DNA from: CAIXZV01 sp963697365 | Lineage (GTDB): Bacteria; Chloroflexota; Limnocylindria; Limnocylindrales; CSP1-4 | Direction of reading: 5' to 3' | Length of the DNA: 64,000 bases | Assembly (NCBI GenBank): GCA_963697365.1 | Contig: CAVONT010000008.1 | Location: 124,001 to 188,000, forward strand | In this document: one piece after another, positions 26,227-37,262 of the stretch | How the letters are laid out: each line of letters starts with the position of its first letter | Numbering within the stretch: the first letter of the stretch is position 1 | The notes under the pieces: generated by a model | Told to the model about the DNA's origin: nothing | The model's input: only the letters and a program-made list of their open reading frames with translations | Databases searched by the model: none | Translations under genes and position numbers: made by a program

Positions 26227-28334
26227 CAGGCGCCCTTGCCCACGATCCGCCGCCCGCGAAGACGCGCACCGGCGGATCGGCGCAGGCGTGCGAGGCTGTC
26301 CCGCTCGTAGACGAGCCACTCGAGCGTCAGGAGAACGAGCGCGATGAGGACGATCGGGATCCACAGCTCATCGCGGGCGTTCGGCCGCACGGCGGGCTCA
26401 CCCGAGCCGCTCCCGGGCTGCGCCGAGGCACCCGGGCCCGCAGTCGTGCCGAGCCTGGTGATCGCGGCGGCGTCACCGGGGGCGATCTGCGACTCGTCGA
26501 CGTCGAGCAGGTCCACCGCGAAGCGGACCGGTGCATCAGGGTCGGCCGGGCGGAACGTGGCGGCGGCGGACGGATCCACGGCTGCGGGACCGGCCGATGC
26601 ACCCTGGCCGGCAGCCGCCGATGCCGGCGATGACGGCGCGCCGCCGTCCTTGACCGGGGTCACCGTGTACACGCCCAGCAGGTCGGTGCGCGCGAAGGTC
26701 ACCGATCCAGCGCCACCGGCCGGCGCGACGAGCTCGTCCACCGAGCCGTCGGGTCGCTCGACACGGACGCCCGTGGCACCGTCGGGGATGGCGAGGGTGA
26801 CCGGCGTGCCGGGTGCGATTGCGTCGCCTGGCGTCTCCGAGCCTCCCAGCAGCTGGCCGGCGAGGTTGGCGAGCAGCACCGGGAATGCGACCTGGAGCGG
26901 CAGATCGGAGCGGCGCGGCTCGAACGCCATCACGGCTGCCGGGCGCCCGTCGAGCGTGCCCGCGTACAGCAGCGGTGACGTTCCGGGACCGGGGATCACG
27001 GGCTGCGCCCAGGGCGGCAGCTCCATGCGCTGCGCCTCGGCGATATGGGTCGTGGTCAGGTCCACGTAGCGCAGGATCGGGTTGGTGGGGTCGAGGGTGC
27101 CGATGCCCGGGTTCTGCAGCGTGCCGTCGACCGTGCCGAGGGCCGAGGACTCGGGCGGGGCGATGGCGAGGATGGGCTTGGCTGGCAGCTCGTCGGGCAG
27201 CCAGCCCTCGAAGATCACAAGATCGAACAGCTCCACCTTCGTGCCCGGGCCGTAGTTGTCCGGGGTCACGCCGTACAGCTCGGTGTCGGGCAGGTAGGAG
27301 AGCGCGGTCTCGAGGTACGGGTCGCCATCCCCGACGAGCAGGACGGTGCGCAGGCCCGCGGGCGGGATGATGGCCCACGCCCTGTCGTCGACCGCGAGCG
27401 GGTCAGGCGCCACCGCGTCGCCCGCCGCCGGGGCCTCGTCGGCCACCAGGCGCACCTCGACGACGGATGCGGGGTGGTCCGGGTCGTCGATGTCGTCGAT
27501 CGAGATGTCCGTCTTGCGCATCGGGTCGAGCACGAGCGTGCGCGAGTCGCGCAGGACGCCGTCCGCGTACAGCTCGATGCGCCGGCTGGCCATCTGCATG
27601 CCCATGTTGGCCACCGAGATGAACGCCGAGTGGGATAGGCCGCTGGGCGCGGTGCGCACCGCCAGCGCGACGATCGCCTCGTTCTTCGTGTCGCGGCCCA
27701 CCTGGAGGACCCGGACGGGCGCCTCAAGTGTTCCGGTCGGCTGGTTCGCGAGCGCCGCGTCCGTGGCGACAAGGATCTCCGCATCGCCCGAGCGCGCCGC
27801 CAGCGCGGACGCCAGGCGGAGCGCGTCGCCCAGGTCTCCGACGTCGCTGGTGGGGGTGATGCCGGCGATCGCCTGCTTCACGTTGCCCTGGTTGTCGGTG
27901 CCGTTGGCGATGACGCGGGCCGTGCGGCCGGCCGCGATGACGCTCACCTTCCCGCCCGCCGGCAGGTCCTTGAGCGCCTCGAGCGCCTTCGCCTTGGCCG
28001 CCTCGAGGCGGTTCGGCACCACATCGGTCGCCTGCATGGAGGCCGAGGTGTCGATCACCAGCACGATGTCGCGCGCGAGGCCCGCGGGCCGCTCGACGAA
28101 CGGACGCGCCACGAGGAGCACGAGGATGACGACGAGCAGCAGCTGCAGCAGCAGGAGGAGGCTGCGGCGGAGCTTCTGCCACGGGGCGTTCGCCTCCACG
28201 TCCGAGACAAGCTTCTGCCACAGCAGGGTCGAGGGCACGACGGCCTCGTCCCTGCGCAGCTTGAGCAGGTACATGGCGATGACCGCGGGCACGAACAGGA
28301 GCCCGGCGATCGCCAGCGGCGCAAGGAGGCCCAT
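26226..28334 (-). CDS. BatA-type membrane protein with VWA domain
   Basis: 702 residues. The N-terminal BatA/aerotolerance region has a first TM, LAPLAIAGLLFVPAVIAMYL, then LKLRRDEAVVPSTLLWQKLV and a second TM (SLLLLLQLLLVVILVLLVAR). The VWA domain begins DIVLVIDTSASMQATD with an intact DxSxS. Large beta-rich parts follow. A last TM helix (LWIPIVLIALVLLTLEWLVY) precedes a basic tail. Such proteins work with MoxR AAA+ ATPases in poorly understood chaperone or assembly functions at the envelope. The long open frame continues upstream to 29432, but that part is a shadow of the DUF58 gene. ATG 28334 lies 2 nt after the DUF58 stop, and the TGA overlaps the next ATG. Confidence 0.85.
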   Translation of the reverse strand: MGLLAPLAIAGLLFVPAVIAMYLLKLRRDEAVVPSTLLWQKLVSDVEANAPWQKLRRSLLLLLQLLLVVILVLLVARPFVERPAGLARDIVLVIDTSASMQATDVVPNRLEAAKAKALEALKDLPAGGKVSVIAAGRTARVIANGTDNQGNVKQAIAGITPTSDVGDLGDALRLASALAARSGDAEILVATDAALANQPTGTLEAPVRVLQVGRDTKNEAIVALAVRTAPSGLSHSAFISVANMGMQMASRRIELYADGVLRDSRTLVLDPMRKTDISIDDIDDPDHPASVVEVRLVADEAPAAGDAVAPDPLAVDDRAWAIIPPAGLRTVLLVGDGDPYLETALSYLPDTELYGVTPDNYGPGTKVELFDLVIFEGWLPDELPAKPILAIAPPESSALGTVDGTLQNPGIGTLDPTNPILRYVDLTTTHIAEAQRMELPPWAQPVIPGPGTSPLLYAGTLDGRPAAVMAFEPRRSDLPLQVAFPVLLANLAGQLLGGSETPGDAIAPGTPVTLAIPDGATGVRVERPDGSVDELVAPAGGAGSVTFARTDLLGVYTVTPVKDGGAPSSPASAAAGQGASAGPAAVDPSAAATFRPADPDAPVRFAVDLLDVDESQIAPGDAAAITRLGTTAGPGASAQPGSGSGEPAVRPNARDELWIPIVLIALVLLTLEWLVYERDSLARLRRSAGARLRGRRIVGKGA

Positions 28335-28336
28335 CG

Positions 28337-29341
28337 CTAGCCCACGACCTGGCGGCGCCGCAGCTCGGCGAACACGAGGTCGGCGAGCGGCGTGGCCGAC
28401 GAGAGTGGGACGTACGAGGCGCGGCGCTTGGTCGCAAGCTCCGCCAGGCCGTCCTGCCAGGCGGTCAGCCGCGTCCGGTAGGCGTCGAGCGCAGCCAGGT
28501 CGACGGTCAGATCGATGCCCTCGCCGGACTCGGAGTCCACGAGGCGCAGGTCGCCCTCGAGCTGGGGGTCGAGCTCGTCCGGGGACAGGACGTGCAGGAC
28601 GATGAGGTCGGAGCCCTGGGCGGCGAGCTCGCGGACGACCCGCTCGGCCCCAGGATCGAGCAGGTCGGAGATCAAGACGATGACGCCGCGGCCGGAGAGC
28701 ATTGCCGCGGCATGGCGGGCCGCAAGGACGAGGTTGGTCGGACCGTCCACGGGCTGGATCCCCGACAGGTTGCCGAGCAGTCGGAACACGCGCCCGGAAC
28801 CGCGCAGGCCGGAGTGCCGCCGGGCCTGTGCGCCCGACAGCGCGATGGTCACGACGCGGTCCTCGCCCGACAGCGCCATGTACCCGAGCGCCGCCGCGGC
28901 GCGCTTGGCGAACAGCAGCTTCTGAGGCCGTCCGAAGGCCATCGACGGGCTCGCGTCGATGAGGAAGGTGATGGTGACGTCCTCCTCCTCGACGTAGAGC
29001 TTGACGAACAGCTTCTCGAGGCGCGCCAGCACGTTCCAGTCCAATTGGCGCAGGTCGTCGCCGATGGTGTAGTCGCGGAAGTCGGCGAACTCGACGGACT
29101 GGCCCCGCTTCACCGACCGCCGTCCACCCTTGAGGCCGCCCCGGACTGGCTGCTTCATGAGCACGCCGAGCCGCTCCAGCTGGCGCAGGAACCCCTCGTC
29201 GAACACGGTGGGGTCCAGGTCGTTGGGCAGGAACGCCTTGACGCCCGCCGGCTTCGGCGCAGCTCCGGCGGGGTGGTCGAGCGCGCGCTCCGGCTTCGGT
29301 CCGGAGCCGGGTTCCTGGGGCGGGGTGGGGGAAAGGGCCAT
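28337..29341 (-). CDS. DUF58 domain protein, MoxR-operon partner
   Basis: 334 residues. The conserved N-terminal DUF58 block includes VRGGLKGGRRSVKRGQSVEF, then ADFRDYTIGDDLRQLDWNVL and ARLEKLFVKLYVEEEDVTIT. A VWA-like core follows with LIDASPSMAFG (DxSxS) and VIVLISDLLDPG. DUF58 proteins are almost always encoded next to MoxR ATPases and are thought to be their substrates or adaptors. It lies 14 nt after the moxR stop. The first 35 residues are Pro/Gly-rich and variable. Confidence 0.9.
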   Translation of the reverse strand: MALSPTPPQEPGSGPKPERALDHPAGAAPKPAGVKAFLPNDLDPTVFDEGFLRQLERLGVLMKQPVRGGLKGGRRSVKRGQSVEFADFRDYTIGDDLRQLDWNVLARLEKLFVKLYVEEEDVTITFLIDASPSMAFGRPQKLLFAKRAAAALGYMALSGEDRVVTIALSGAQARRHSGLRGSGRVFRLLGNLSGIQPVDGPTNLVLAARHAAAMLSGRGVIVLISDLLDPGAERVVRELAAQGSDLIVLHVLSPDELDPQLEGDLRLVDSESGEGIDLTVDLAALDAYRTRLTAWQDGLAELATKRRASYVPLSSATPLADLVFAELRRRQVVG

Positions 29342-29355
29342 GGGTGGTACGCCGC

Positions 29356-30384
<1,029 letters not shown>

Positions 30385-30424
30385 GGGTCCTCCGGGTACC
30401 GGTCCGGCCTTGCCGGCGCGGCGT

Positions 30425-32441
30425 CTAATTGCTGGGATTGAGCGAGCTGAAGTAGTCGCGCACGTAGTCCTTGACGGAGATCGGGACATACGCCCGGTCG
30501 AGGGTTGTGAGCGCGTACTGGTAGAAGTCGGAGTAGACGGACTGATACGGCACGTAGGAGCCGTTGTTGCTCCCCTGACCCTGCTGGTTGCCCTGCTGGG
30601 TCTGGCCATCACCGCCCGTGCCGGCGATATACGAGGGGTCGCCGGGCCTGCCGAGGCGGTCGAAGGGCGCGAAGACGGAGCCGAGATCCTCGCCGAGCAC
30701 GCTCGGGCGGTTCGGGTTCACGGGTCCACCGGGCAGGCCGTTCGACATCCCCGTCCCGAGGTGCGCGGCGTTGGAGCCGCCCCCGCCGAGGGAGCCGCTG
30801 CCCTGGCCTTGACCCTGGCCTTGGCCTTGACCCTGCCCCTGCCCCTGGCCCCTGCCCCTGGCCTTGACCTTGCCCTTGCCCTTGCCCTTGACCTTGCCCT
30901 TGGCCTTGACCCTGCCCCTGACCCTGCCCTTGGCCTTGACCTTGCCCCTGGCCCTGCCCTTGCCCTTGACCTTGCCCCTGCCCTTGGCCCTGGCCGGGTG
31001 ATGCGCTCGGGTTGGGGCTGCCACCCTGACCGGTCCCTGCCGAGGCGCTCGGGTTCGGCGATGCCTGCTGGCCATTGCCCTGGTTGCCTGCCTGGCCCTG
31101 CTGGCCGGATCCCTGCTGGCCTGCCTGGCCCGCCTGGCCGGCCTGTCCGGCATTCGCCAGCTCCCGGCGGGCGTCCTGGAGACCTGATGCGGCTGTCGCG
31201 AGATCGCGGTTCACCTGGACGCGGTCGTTGGCACCCGCGAGCGCCTCACCGAGCCGCTGGAGAGCAGCCTTCGCGCCCGCGTTGTCACCCTGCGTGAGGC
31301 TGGCCGCCGCGTCGCGCAGCGCCTGTCCTGCAGCTCCATCCGCCTGGCTCGCCTGGCCCTGGAGCCCCGCGAGCTCGCGTGCGAGCTGGTCGCGCTCGGC
31401 CTGGGTCATGTCATCAACCTTGTCCCCCAGGTCGCCGAGGTCCTCCTTGGTCTCCTTCGGATCACCGCCCGGGTTCGCCTTCGGATCGCCGGTGGCCGTC
31501 CTCGACAGGGCGCGCGACAGTGCGGCGATCGATGCCGCCTTCTGCTCGTTGGCGGGGTCAAGGCGGGAGCGCACGTCGTCTTCGACGGCGCCCAGCTGGG
31601 CGAGGTTCTGCTCGAGGTCGCCCGGGTTGGTCCGCAGCCGCTCGGCGAGCTGGCGCAGCTCCTCGGCAAGCGTGGACCGCGGATCGTCGACGTCGGCGCC
31701 CTTGCTCTCGAGGCTCTTGGCGATCTCGTTGACACGCTCGGCCTGGCGCGCGGCCTCCTCCCGCACCTGCTGGTTGCGCTGGATCACGAGGTCCATCGGG
31801 TTGGGCAGCAGCAGCGCGGGGGCGACAAGCAGCGCGGCCGCGAGCGCGACGAGCGCCGGACGCCGTGCCAGGCGCGGCCGGAACAGGCGGGGGTCGATGG
31901 CCCTGAGTCGGCTGACCGCGTCGCGCCGCTGGCGGCGGATGAACCGCGCCTCGGCATCGGCGACGTCGAAGGCCCCGTCCACGGCGATCGTCTCGTCGTC
32001 CGGGCCTGTGGCCGGCCCTGCGGCACCAGGCATCTCCGCCGCGAACGCCAGGGCCGAGGCGACGGCATCGCCGGACCCACCCTCGGTATCCACCGCGAGG
32101 GCTGTCTCGCCGATCGTCGGCCGGCTGCGCACCACGAGCAGCAGCAGCACGACGAGCCCGACGACTGGGATCGCAAGCGCGATGAGTGGAGCTGCCTCCA
32201 GCGGCAGCAGTCGCTGCGCGATCGCCAGCACCAGCTCCGCCACCATGACCGTGGCGAGCACGTACCACGCGCGGCGGACCGATCGGCGGAGCCAGAGCCG
32301 GCGCCGGTGGCCGGCCAGCCCTGTACGCAGGTCGCCGAGCGCGGGGTCGAGCGCCACCCCGAGGGTGGTCGGGTCAGCGGGGATGAACGGCGCCGCAGCG
32401 TCGGACGGACGCCGGGACGGGCGTGCTCGCAGCCTGCTCAT
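30425..32441 (-). CDS. Membrane coiled-coil protein with a long Gly-Gln repeat tract, one frameshift
   Basis: Repaired length is about 670 residues. The N-terminal cytoplasmic stretch is followed by TM helices (YVLATVMVAELVLAIAQRLL, ALAIPVVGLVVLLLLVV and ALVALAAALLVAPALLLPNP). A long alpha-helical section, probably coiled coil (about 230-440, e.g. EEAARQAERVNEIAKSLESK), comes next. A Gln/Gly/Ala region leads to a nearly pure (Gly-Gln) dipeptide tract encoded at about 30785-30995. The frame is lost inside that tract near 30850. The other frame keeps GQGQGQ and ends in an ordered C-terminus, SVYSDFYQYALTTLDRAYVP, up to DYFSSLNPSN. ATG 32441 overlaps the permease stop. I know no named family. 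The position between exporter and MoxR suggests an exported or membrane-tethered structural protein. Confidence 0.65.
30785..30995 (-). repeat. Hexanucleotide-type tandem repeat coding for (Gly-Gln)n
   Basis: The plus strand reads as tandem CCCTGG/CCTTGG/CCTTGA hexamers, which give Gly-Gln on the minus strand. The copies differ only in the third codon positions. There are about 30 or more dipeptides, interrupted near 30850 where the unit slips out of phase. Replication slippage or assembly collapse in such a tract is expected, so the true copy number is uncertain. Confidence 0.8.
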
Positions 32442-33619
32442 GCTGCCGCTCCTTCTGCGGGGGCCGTCCGCCGTCGGCCACGCCGGATCCGCCAGCGACG
32501 GGTCGGCGAGACGAGCTGGACGGACGCCAGGATCAGGATCAGGGCCGTGATCGCCATGGCTGCGAGACTGCGCGGCCAGTAGGAATCGCGCTTGGGCCCG
32601 AAGTTGCCGTTGCCGTTGACGTCATTGAAGGCGCCCTGGTCGTTGCCGGTGACGCCGGCGACGATCTGGCACGACGCCGCCGAAGCCGGTCTCGGTCCCG
32701 CACATGACGTCCACCTGGGCGACGAACGGGTTCCACCACTCGAGGGCCTCGGGCGGCCGCCGGTCAGGGACTCGAGGAAGCCCTCGCCGCGGCGTGGCTG
32801 GTCCGGGAAGACCCCGCTGTTGCCGGTCATGACCACCCAGAAGACGAAGATGAAGGTCGTCCCGGCCGTCAGCGCGATCACGAGCACCAGGTTGATGATC
32901 GTCGCCGCCTGGGTGCGCTTGACGAGCGCCGAGATGAACAGGCCCATCGCCCCGTAGCAGATCGCGGTCACGAAGAGCACCAGGTACGCCCGCACCACGT
33001 CCTCCGGGGCCACGCCGCCGAACGTGAAGACAAGCGACACGATCGGGATCGACGCGAGCAGGAGCAGGAAGATCCAGGTCAGCGCCGAGAGCAGCTTGCC
33101 CAGCACGATGGCGAGCGACGAGATCGGCGTGGTGACGAGCAGGTCCAGCGTCTGCTTCTCGCGCTCGAGGCTGATCGCCCCCGCGGTGGAGGCCGGCGCG
33201 AGGATCAGCGTCACGATCGTGAGCAGCGTGATGATCGCGAGGAACATGCCCCGTCCGATCTCGGCCGAGGCGGAGAAGCTGCCTCCGAAGCCGCTGGTGA
33301 AGGTGCGCTCGGTGAGCGACTCGATCATCCAGGCGAACCCGGCGATGAGCAGCAGGTAGGCGGTCATGATCACGAAGGCGCGCTTGCCGCGCATCCGGCC
33401 GCGCAGCTCCTTGACGCTGACGGCGGCGACCCCGGTCCCGACGGCCCGGACGGAGCCGAAGCGCCTGCGGCGCAGTGTTGTGGCCTGGATCGCGTGGATA
33501 TCGGCCAGGTCGGCGTTGACCGGCATCACCTCGGCGGCCGGTTGGGGCGGCAACCCGGGCGGCGGGGGCGGAAGGGGGAGGGAGTCCTCGATGGTCGGCG
33601 GCGGCTGCTGCCCGGTCAT
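32438..33619 (-). CDS. ABC-2 type transporter permease
   Basis: 393 residues. A Pro-rich N-terminus is followed by VSVKELRGRMRGKRAFVIMT, the usual lead into the first helix. Six membrane segments are visible, including AIITLLTIVTLILAPASTAG, LTWIFLLLLASIPIVSLVFT and TAICYGAMGLFISALVK. The ABC-2 hallmark SLEREKQTLDLLVTTPISSL is clear. Between about 32690 and 32765 the sequence becomes Ser/Arg-rich nonsense. The neighbouring frame reads ALEWWNPFVAQVDVMCGTET there, so two compensating indels probably hide a normal loop. It pairs with the ATPase gene upstream (4-nt ATGA overlap). Exports an unknown substrate, or acts as part of a surface-assembly machine with the MoxR group. Confidence 0.87.
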   Translation of the reverse strand: MTGQQPPPTIEDSLPLPPPPPGLPPQPAAEVMPVNADLADIHAIQATTLRRRRFGSVRAVGTGVAAVSVKELRGRMRGKRAFVIMTAYLLLIAGFAWMIESLTERTFTSGFGGSFSASAEIGRGMFLAIITLLTIVTLILAPASTAGAISLEREKQTLDLLVTTPISSLAIVLGKLLSALTWIFLLLLASIPIVSLVFTFGGVAPEDVVRAYLVLFVTAICYGAMGLFISALVKRTQAATIINLVLVIALTAGTTFIFVFWVVMTGNSGVFPDQPRRGEGFLESLTGGRPRPSSGGTRSSPRWTSCAGPRPASAASCQIVAGVTGNDQGAFNDVNGNGNFGPKRDSYWPRSLAAMAITALILILASVQLVSPTRRWRIRRGRRRTAPAEGAAA

Positions 33620-34572
33620 GCCGGCACCGCCTCGTCGCGTGCGGTGACCTGGAGGAAGAGCTCCTCGAGGTCGCTGGCCGCACGGGAGAAGGACATCACC
33701 CGCATCCCGGAGCCAACCGCATGGGCGAGCAGCCGCGCAATCCCCTCATCGTCGCCGTGGAAGCCGATCTCGACGGTCCCATCCTCCAGCACTTCCGCGG
33801 TGACGACGTCCGCCTGGGTGCCGAACCAGGTGCGTGCGGCCTCGATCGCCTCGTGCTCGCCGATGATCCGGGCGCGGAGGACCGCCCCGACGCGCAGGCG
33901 CCGCTCGATCTCGGCGACCCGCCCGTGGGCCAGCACCTGCCCCCGGTCGATGATCGCCACCGAGGTGCAGAGCTCCTCGAGCTCGGGGAGGATGTGCGAG
34001 GAGACGAGGATCGTCTTGCCCATGGAGCGCAGCTCGCGCAGCAGCTCCCGCAGCTCGACCCGGGCACGAGGGTCCAGGCCCGAGGCCGGTTCGTCGAGGA
34101 GGAGCACCTGCGGGTCGTGGACGAGGGAGTGGGCCAGGCACAGGCGCTGCTGCATGCCCCGGGAGAGACCCTGGACGTAGGTGTCGCGCTTGTCGCCGAG
34201 ATCCACGAGCTCCAGCAGGTCGCCGATGATCCGGCGGCGCCGGTCGGCCGGGATCCCGTAGCAGCGGGCGAAGAAGTCCAGGTACTCCCAGACCTTCATG
34301 TCGTCGTACACACCGAAGGAGTCGGGCATCCAGCCGAGGACGCGCCGGACGTCGTCGGGGTTCCGGCGGACGGATGCTCCGGCGATCTCGGCGTCACCAA
34401 GGTCGGGGACCAGGAGCGTCGCCAGGATTCGCAGGGTGGTCGTCTTGCCCGCGCCATTCGGCCCGACGAGCCCGAAGATCTCGCCGGCTCCGACGTCGAG
34501 ATCGAGGCCCGCCACCGCGAGGGTGCGGTCGTAGCGCTTCACGAGGCCGGTCGCCTTGACGATGCTGGTCAT
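33616..34572 (-). CDS. ABC transporter ATP-binding protein
   Basis: 318 residues from ATG 34572. Walker A is VGPNGAGKTTTLR and the Q-loop region is LGWMPDSFGVYDDM. The signature is QGLSRGMQQRL, Walker B is LLLDEPASGLDP, and the H-loop is LVSSHILPELEEL. A C-terminal regulatory part of about 100 residues is typical of ABC-2 exporters of the CcmA/NatA type. Both ends overlap neighbours by ATGA, so it is translationally coupled to the exported membrane protein upstream and the permease downstream. Confidence 0.93.
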   Translation of the reverse strand: MTSIVKATGLVKRYDRTLAVAGLDLDVGAGEIFGLVGPNGAGKTTTLRILATLLVPDLGDAEIAGASVRRNPDDVRRVLGWMPDSFGVYDDMKVWEYLDFFARCYGIPADRRRRIIGDLLELVDLGDKRDTYVQGLSRGMQQRLCLAHSLVHDPQVLLLDEPASGLDPRARVELRELLRELRSMGKTILVSSHILPELEELCTSVAIIDRGQVLAHGRVAEIERRLRVGAVLRARIIGEHEAIEAARTWFGTQADVVTAEVLEDGTVEIGFHGDDEGIARLLAHAVGSGMRVMSFSRAASDLEELFLQVTARDEAVPA

Positions 34573-37016
34573 CGAACCGTCCCCGAGATCTCGATCGGGA
34601 ACTGGAAGCTCACCTGCTCGGTCCGCTGGTTGACGAACCGGACCTGGACCTCGCCGGTCGCGGGGTCCACCCACCGCGCGGCATCGGCGAGCTCGTAGGC
34701 CTTCCCCTGCGTCATGTGCGCGAACTGCACCCAGGTTCCCGTCCGACGGTCGAGGACCTCGAGGTCCGGCAGGCCGTCCATCGGCACCACACAGCCCTCG
34801 GTGCCGGCTTCACAACGGGTGGCCTGCTCGAGTGCCGTCGTCTTGCCTCCCGGCATCGAGAAGTCGCCGCCGAACGTCATGCCGACCTTCACCGATGACG
34901 GCTGGAGCGTTCCCTCGAACCCCAGTGGCCGGTACGACACGGTCGCCCTGCCCGGGCCCAGGTTGAGCGCCCACGGGTCCTTGGAGAAGAAGTTGGCCGC
35001 CACGTCGAGCACGCTGCTCCGGATGAGGTCGTTGCGGAACGTGGTGGCGCCGCGGACGCGGTAGGCGAGCGGCACCTGGTACATCACGTTCGCCATGTGC
35101 CTGACCGTCTGGCCCTCCACCTCGAGCGGGACGACCTGTCCGGTGCCCCATGAGATGAGGGTGGCCGAGTCTGCCGCGAAGCCGGTGGTCATGCCTGTCA
35201 TCGGGTCGACGGACAGCTGGTCCACCACCGACCGGCGGACGAAGTTGCGCTGGTCGTCCTCGGTCATCGACATGCCGTCCCAGTTCATCGGTTCCAGGAT
35301 CCTGTCCGACAGGCCCATCTGGTTGAACGGGTTGACCCCCACGGCCAGCGAGACGTCGACCTTCTCGCCCGGGTCGATGTCGCCGAGTTTCTGGGCGGCC
35401 GCCCCGACCACGATCGCCGCCCCGCGGAGCGGCCCCGTGGACTCGTTGACCAGCGTGCCCTTGAGGCGACCGTCCTCGAAGTAGAGGTCGGCCGAGACAT
35501 TCGGGCCGGTCGCGCTGGCATCAGCCCGCACCGTCCGGAGGGAGCCCACGCCAACTGCGAGGTCGCGGATCCGGGACGGGTCGCCCTGCAGGATGTCGAG
35601 CGTGTTCACCTGACCCGAGCCGAAGATGTCGCCGTTGATCGGGGCGGCCAGGAGGGCGTCGCCCGGGACGCGCACCTGGAACGTGGAGCGCGACGGGCTG
35701 AAGATGCCGAGGTAGGACTGGGCGGCTGCCGTCTCCGTGCCCGGGGCGCCACGCACCACCGCGACCTCGTGGACGATGACCTCGTTGCCGCGCATCAGGC
35801 TGCCGATGCCGAAGGACCCGACGGTGAACACGACGATCAGCGCAGGCACGGTGATCCATGCCCACTCGCGCCGGTCGAGCCGCTTGAGGACGAGGTAGTT
35901 CACGGGGCCGACGAGCACGATGTAGCCGAGCAGCAGCACGAGCAGCCCGCCGACCGGCGGGAGTGCGAGGCTGGGCAGGTTGGTGACGGCCGACACGATC
36001 TGCGAGTCATCGGCAAGGGTGGTGGTACCGGCGATGCGGGCCGGGAGCACGCGTCGCCAGAACGGCGTGTCCCACTGCTCGCCGGCGGCGATCCAGCTGG
36101 TGGTCGGGTCGAAGCCGATGAGCGTGACGGAGCCGTTGCCGACCGGGCGATCCGCCGCGATCACGCGGTCGCCCGACTGCGCCAGTGGGCGTCCAGCGCC
36201 CGCGTCGCCCGCAAGAGCGGTCAGCTGCGTTGCGCCGGCCGGCGTGCCGCCCAAGAGGGGAGTCACCGCCGAGGGGTCGATGTCCAGCGTCGTGGTCGGG
36301 CGGTAGGGGAGCAGCTCGTCGGGGAAGGCATTGAGCGAGTCGGCTCCGGCCGTGCCGCCCAGGATCACGAGTCGGCCGCCGCCTGCGATCCAGCCCTTGA
36401 GGGCGGTGAGCTGGCCGGGGGTGAGGCTCGCGGCGTCGGCATCCTGCCAGACCAGCCGGTCGATGCCGGACCAGGCCTGCACGCGCTCCGGGAGGTCGGC
36501 CGGCGTGAGCGGCACCACGACGGACGGCACGCCATTGGAGTTCGGGAGGAGCTTGATCTCGCCAACGACCTTCGCCGGGTTCTCGGCAACCACGCCCACG
36601 ACGAGCTGGTTGGCGTCATGCAGGGCGATCGCGACCTTCGACTCGGCGAGCACCTTGTCGTCGTCGACCAGCTGGACCTTCATCGTCCCGCCGAACGTCG
36701 GCGGCTGGGCGTACAGCAGGATCTGCTTGCGCGACCCGGTCGCGAGCTCGACCGGGACACTGAACCGGGTCCTCGAGTCCACGCCGCCGGTGATGCGGAT
36801 CTCGCCATCCACCGTTGGCCCGGCGTTCTCGACATCAACGGCGACGGCAAACCAGTTGCCCTGGCGCACGTGGCCCTGGAGCTTGGCAGCGGCGCTCATG
36901 GAGAGGCCGTCCGCGGCGGCCGCCGCGGACGGCGCGAGCAGCGTCGCGAGCACCAGGATCGTGGCGCCAAGGGTGCTGGACACACGTACGGGCCGTGCGA
37001 TGGCTGGCAGGCGCAC
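34569..37016 (-). CDS. Exported membrane protein of the ABC/MoxR operon, unknown function
   Basis: 815 residues from GTG 37016, which has GAGGAG 7 nt upstream. The longer open frame is a shadow of the DUF1015 gene. A signal peptide (STLGATILVLATLLAPSAAA, ending about residue 33) leads to an extracytoplasmic beta-rich part and a Rossmann-like segment, RLVILGGTAGADSLNAFPDE. Two membrane helices follow at about 345-395 (LPPVGGLLVLLLGYIVLVGP and WAWITVPALIVVFTVGSFGI), then another large outside part. This arrangement matches membrane proteins often encoded beside ABC-2 exporters and gliding-type GldG proteins, but identity is not proven. First gene of the eight-gene operon. It is divergent from the DUF1015 gene, with a 246-bp spacer. 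Confidence 0.72.
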   Translation of the reverse strand: MRLPAIARPVRVSSTLGATILVLATLLAPSAAAAADGLSMSAAAKLQGHVRQGNWFAVAVDVENAGPTVDGEIRITGGVDSRTRFSVPVELATGSRKQILLYAQPPTFGGTMKVQLVDDDKVLAESKVAIALHDANQLVVGVVAENPAKVVGEIKLLPNSNGVPSVVVPLTPADLPERVQAWSGIDRLVWQDADAASLTPGQLTALKGWIAGGGRLVILGGTAGADSLNAFPDELLPYRPTTTLDIDPSAVTPLLGGTPAGATQLTALAGDAGAGRPLAQSGDRVIAADRPVGNGSVTLIGFDPTTSWIAAGEQWDTPFWRRVLPARIAGTTTLADDSQIVSAVTNLPSLALPPVGGLLVLLLGYIVLVGPVNYLVLKRLDRREWAWITVPALIVVFTVGSFGIGSLMRGNEVIVHEVAVVRGAPGTETAAAQSYLGIFSPSRSTFQVRVPGDALLAAPINGDIFGSGQVNTLDILQGDPSRIRDLAVGVGSLRTVRADASATGPNVSADLYFEDGRLKGTLVNESTGPLRGAAIVVGAAAQKLGDIDPGEKVDVSLAVGVNPFNQMGLSDRILEPMNWDGMSMTEDDQRNFVRRSVVDQLSVDPMTGMTTGFAADSATLISWGTGQVVPLEVEGQTVRHMANVMYQVPLAYRVRGATTFRNDLIRSSVLDVAANFFSKDPWALNLGPGRATVSYRPLGFEGTLQPSSVKVGMTFGGDFSMPGGKTTALEQATRCEAGTEGCVVPMDGLPDLEVLDRRTGTWVQFAHMTQGKAYELADAARWVDPATGEVQVRFVNQRTEQVSFQFPIEISGTVR

Positions 37017-37146
37017 GCGGGCTCCTCGTTCGGGGGCGTGGTGGCGATCCCAGCCATGACGCGCGCCGACGGCGGAAAGTTGCATCAGCGTCTGCCCCCA
37101 GCCCGCATCGACGGCCAGCCCGGGTGGTGGCCGTCCGACCCGGCCT

Positions 37147-37156
37147 ATCGTACGAT
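37147..37156. promoter_or_regulatory. Perfect 10-bp palindrome between divergent operons
   Basis: ATCGTACGAT is a perfect palindrome in the 246-bp gap between the exported-protein operon and the DUF1015 gene. It also contains TACGAT (37151-37156), a TAnnnT-type -10 box on the plus strand. It may be an operator or simply part of the promoter. Confidence 0.3.
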
Positions 37157-37262
37157 GCAGTGACCCCCGGCCCGGATCCAGTGGAACCGCCTTCCAGCGA
37201 GGCGGTCCTCCGCACCTCATGTTCGCCCTCGGCCGGCCAGCTCGCTCCGCCCAGAGGAACCT

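Noticed and set aside
30785..30995. Possible CRISPR array
   Set aside because: The repeats are contiguous hexamers with no spacers, and they encode Gly-Gln in frame.
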